This document shows, piece by piece, positions 19,630 to 20,696 of a DNA stretch of 20,696 bases (position 1 is its first letter; each line of letters opens with the position of its first letter). Source of the DNA: an uncultured Oxalobacteraceae bacterium (GTDB lineage Bacteria > Pseudomonadota > Gammaproteobacteria > Burkholderiales > Burkholderiaceae); NCBI GenBank assembly GCA_946478765.1, contig CAMLDH010000025.1:1-20696 (forward strand), read 5' to 3'. The notes below the pieces were generated by a model. It had not been told where the DNA came from and made no database searches. It was given only the letters and a program-made list of their open reading frames with translations. The position numbers and the translations under genes were made by a program.

Positions 19630-20160
19630 TCTTTACACTTTGCGGCACACGGCGCAGCGGCGTTATGACGTCATTGGAACCTGCGACATTCCGCATTGCA
19701 TCGGCCTCTTCGAGGTCGAATCTCCCTCTGTACATTCGGCTTGATTGCGCGATGGCGTGCTTGCATGCACACATGCGACGGCATCCGCTTTTCGGCAATG
19801 AAAGTAACAGAATCGATACAGCTTCGATTCAGTTGGACGAGCATCAACAAGGACGTGCAAGGCATTGAATTGGCAGATGAATTTTTGAGCAATATTGTGT
19901 GACGGAATGTTCGACGCAGCCGAATCGCCCGGGATTGTAAGGAGCCTGTTACGTCCATCATCGGCATTTCCCGTGCGCACGTGGCGGTGACTCAATTTCG
20001 TTGCTGGAATTATTAATTTTCTCTATTTTTCAAAGGCTTAGGTAGCTTTTGTTGGTGTGGTGTGGATGTGGCCTCCATTTTGCTGATATGCGAATGGATT
20101 GGCGCGGTATGCCAAGCCTTTGACGAACGTTCATCAACAACTCTTGTTATGGGAAAAATC
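19630..20160. other. 531-bp regulatory region between divergent porin and secreted-protein genes
   Basis: Overlapping short frames on both strands have no recognisable sequence or start signals, so this is treated as non-coding. It is AT-richer than the surrounding genes near 20000-20040. A 10-bp palindrome CGTGCGCACG is at 19972-19981, about 90 bases before the sigma-54 promoter at 20069, a plausible distance for an activator site. No sigma-54 motif of equal quality was found for the porin direction; the nearest GG-N10-GC match on minus (about 19693-19708) has a poor context. Confidence 0.45.
20069..20084 (+). promoter_or_regulatory. Sigma-54 (-24/-12) promoter of the secreted repeat protein
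   Basis: TGGCCTCCATTTTGCT has the invariant GG (20070-20071) and GC (20082-20083) exactly ten bases apart, the full TGGC of the -24 element and the full TTGC plus T of the -12 element. Only the three bases after TGGC differ from the consensus TGGCACG. Transcription would begin near 20095, leaving a leader of about 65 bases. A sigma-54 activator gene lies about 2.3 kb away. Confidence 0.7.
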
Positions 20161-20696
20161 ATGAAGAAGACATTACTGGCATCCGCTGTTGCGATTGCAT
20201 TCGGTCTTGCCGGCCCGGCATGGGCCGTCGACCAGAGCATCACCAAAACCGGTGACGGGACTGATACATTCACCAATGCCAACACCAAGACCAAGACCGC
20301 GACCAACAATGGCGCGGCGGCCAACGACCATTCGGCCGCATGGAATGGCAATGCAGGTACCGCGACAGCCACGACGCAATCCGCTGCGGCCAACAACGGC
20401 AGCACTGCCACGTTCAGCGCGAAAAACTCGTTCAATAGCAGCACCGCCACCGCGACTAGCGCGCTGACTGGCACTGTGACTGGCAATACTGTCAGTGGCA
20501 TTGGCAATACCGCGAGCAACGTAGGTAGTACCACTGGCGGCGCGGGCGCCGCCGGCACGGGAACCGGCGGCACGGCCACATCGAGCGGTACCAATACCTC
20601 TGGCCCTTCTACTGCCTCAAATACAGCAACCGGAGGTGGGGCGACCGCGACCAACACCCCCACAGGTGGTGGTGGGACGGCTACCGGTACAGCGAC
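20161..20696 (+). CDS. Secreted Thr/Ala/Asn/Gly-rich repetitive protein, 3' end outside window
   Basis: An open frame of 178 codons that runs off the right edge without a stop. A Sec signal peptide is clear: MKKTLLASAVAIAFGLAGPAWA, written here as MKKTLLASAV...GPAWA, cleaved after residue 22. The mature part begins VDQSITKTGDGTDTF and is low-complexity: Thr, Ala, Asn, Gly and Ser dominate, there is no cysteine, and aromatics are few. Towards the edge it becomes a loose repeat of GGG-TAT-GTA type (TATGGGATATNTPTGGGG). Such composition fits extracellular fibre, adhesin or amyloid-like matrix proteins. GGGA precedes the ATG by eight bases. It is divergent from the FapF-like porin and is controlled by the sigma-54 promoter upstream. 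It could be the exported substrate of that porin; this is inference. Confidence 0.8.
   Translation, partial: MKKTLLASAVAIAFGLAGPAWAVDQSITKTGDGTDTFTNANTKTKTATNNGAAANDHSAAWNGNAGTATATTQSAAANNGSTATFSAKNSFNSSTATATSALTGTVTGNTVSGIGNTASNVGSTTGGAGAAGTGTGGTATSSGTNTSGPSTASNTATGGGATATNTPTGGGGTATGTA

Noticed and set aside
20013..20663. Minus-strand Val/Pro/Ala-rich open frame of 216 codons
   Set aside because: Antisense translation of the GC-rich repetitive secreted-protein gene, which has a clear signal peptide and promoter on the plus strand.

Overview
The window looks like a chromosomal segment of a betaproteobacterium, most probably Burkholderiales/Oxalobacteraceae (Herminiimonas, Collimonas or Herbaspirillum-like). 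The reasons are the block trxB < > ftsK-lolA-rarA-serS, the nadE-glnB neighbourhood, the moderately GC-rich codon use, and the kind of intergenic palindromic repeats present. The genus is inferred from gene content and protein style, not from a search.

Layout. (1) 81-2370, minus strand: a serine/threonine protein kinase with a C-terminal membrane anchor and a COG3146-type GNAT/FemAB-like acyltransferase. (2) 2410-4587, plus strand: glutamine-dependent NAD+ synthetase and the nitrogen regulator P-II (GlnB), separated by a 157-bp inverted-repeat element. (3) 4617-4699: a perfect 32-bp inverted repeat of the REP/BIME type between convergent genes. (4) 4735-7027, minus strand: probable operon of thioredoxin reductase, an Smr-domain protein and a TRIC-family channel. 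(5) 7273-13328, plus strand: ftsK, lolA, rarA, serS and tRNA-Ser(CGA), closed by a bidirectional terminator. (6) 13409-15717: a small accessory module with an ABM-fold monooxygenase and a NIPSNAP protein overlapping by four bases, a divergent ArsR-type regulator, and a SAM methyltransferase ending in a strong terminator. (7) 15848-20696: an extracellular-matrix-like accessory region.

The accessory region at the right end is the most interesting part. It contains a VpsR-like sigma-54 activator (16381-17811), a FapF-like outer-membrane beta-barrel with an N-terminal coiled coil (18170-19411, minus), and, divergent from it, the start of a secreted Thr/Ala/Asn/Gly-rich repetitive protein (20161 to the window edge). 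The secreted protein has a good sigma-54 (-24/-12) promoter at 20069-20084. Together they suggest a sigma-54-controlled, Fap-like export system for a low-complexity fibre or matrix protein. This reading is inference; the individual protein architectures and the promoter are visible in the sequence.

Between the activator and the porin lies a 313-bp composite palindromic element (17860-18172). It has 37-bp terminal inverted repeats and several internal perfect palindromes, and its outer edge supplies the porin's stop codon. A 30-bp core is shared (27/30) with the element upstream of glnB, so the two are probably related members of a dispersed repeat family. No rRNA, CRISPR array, transposase or prophage gene was seen.
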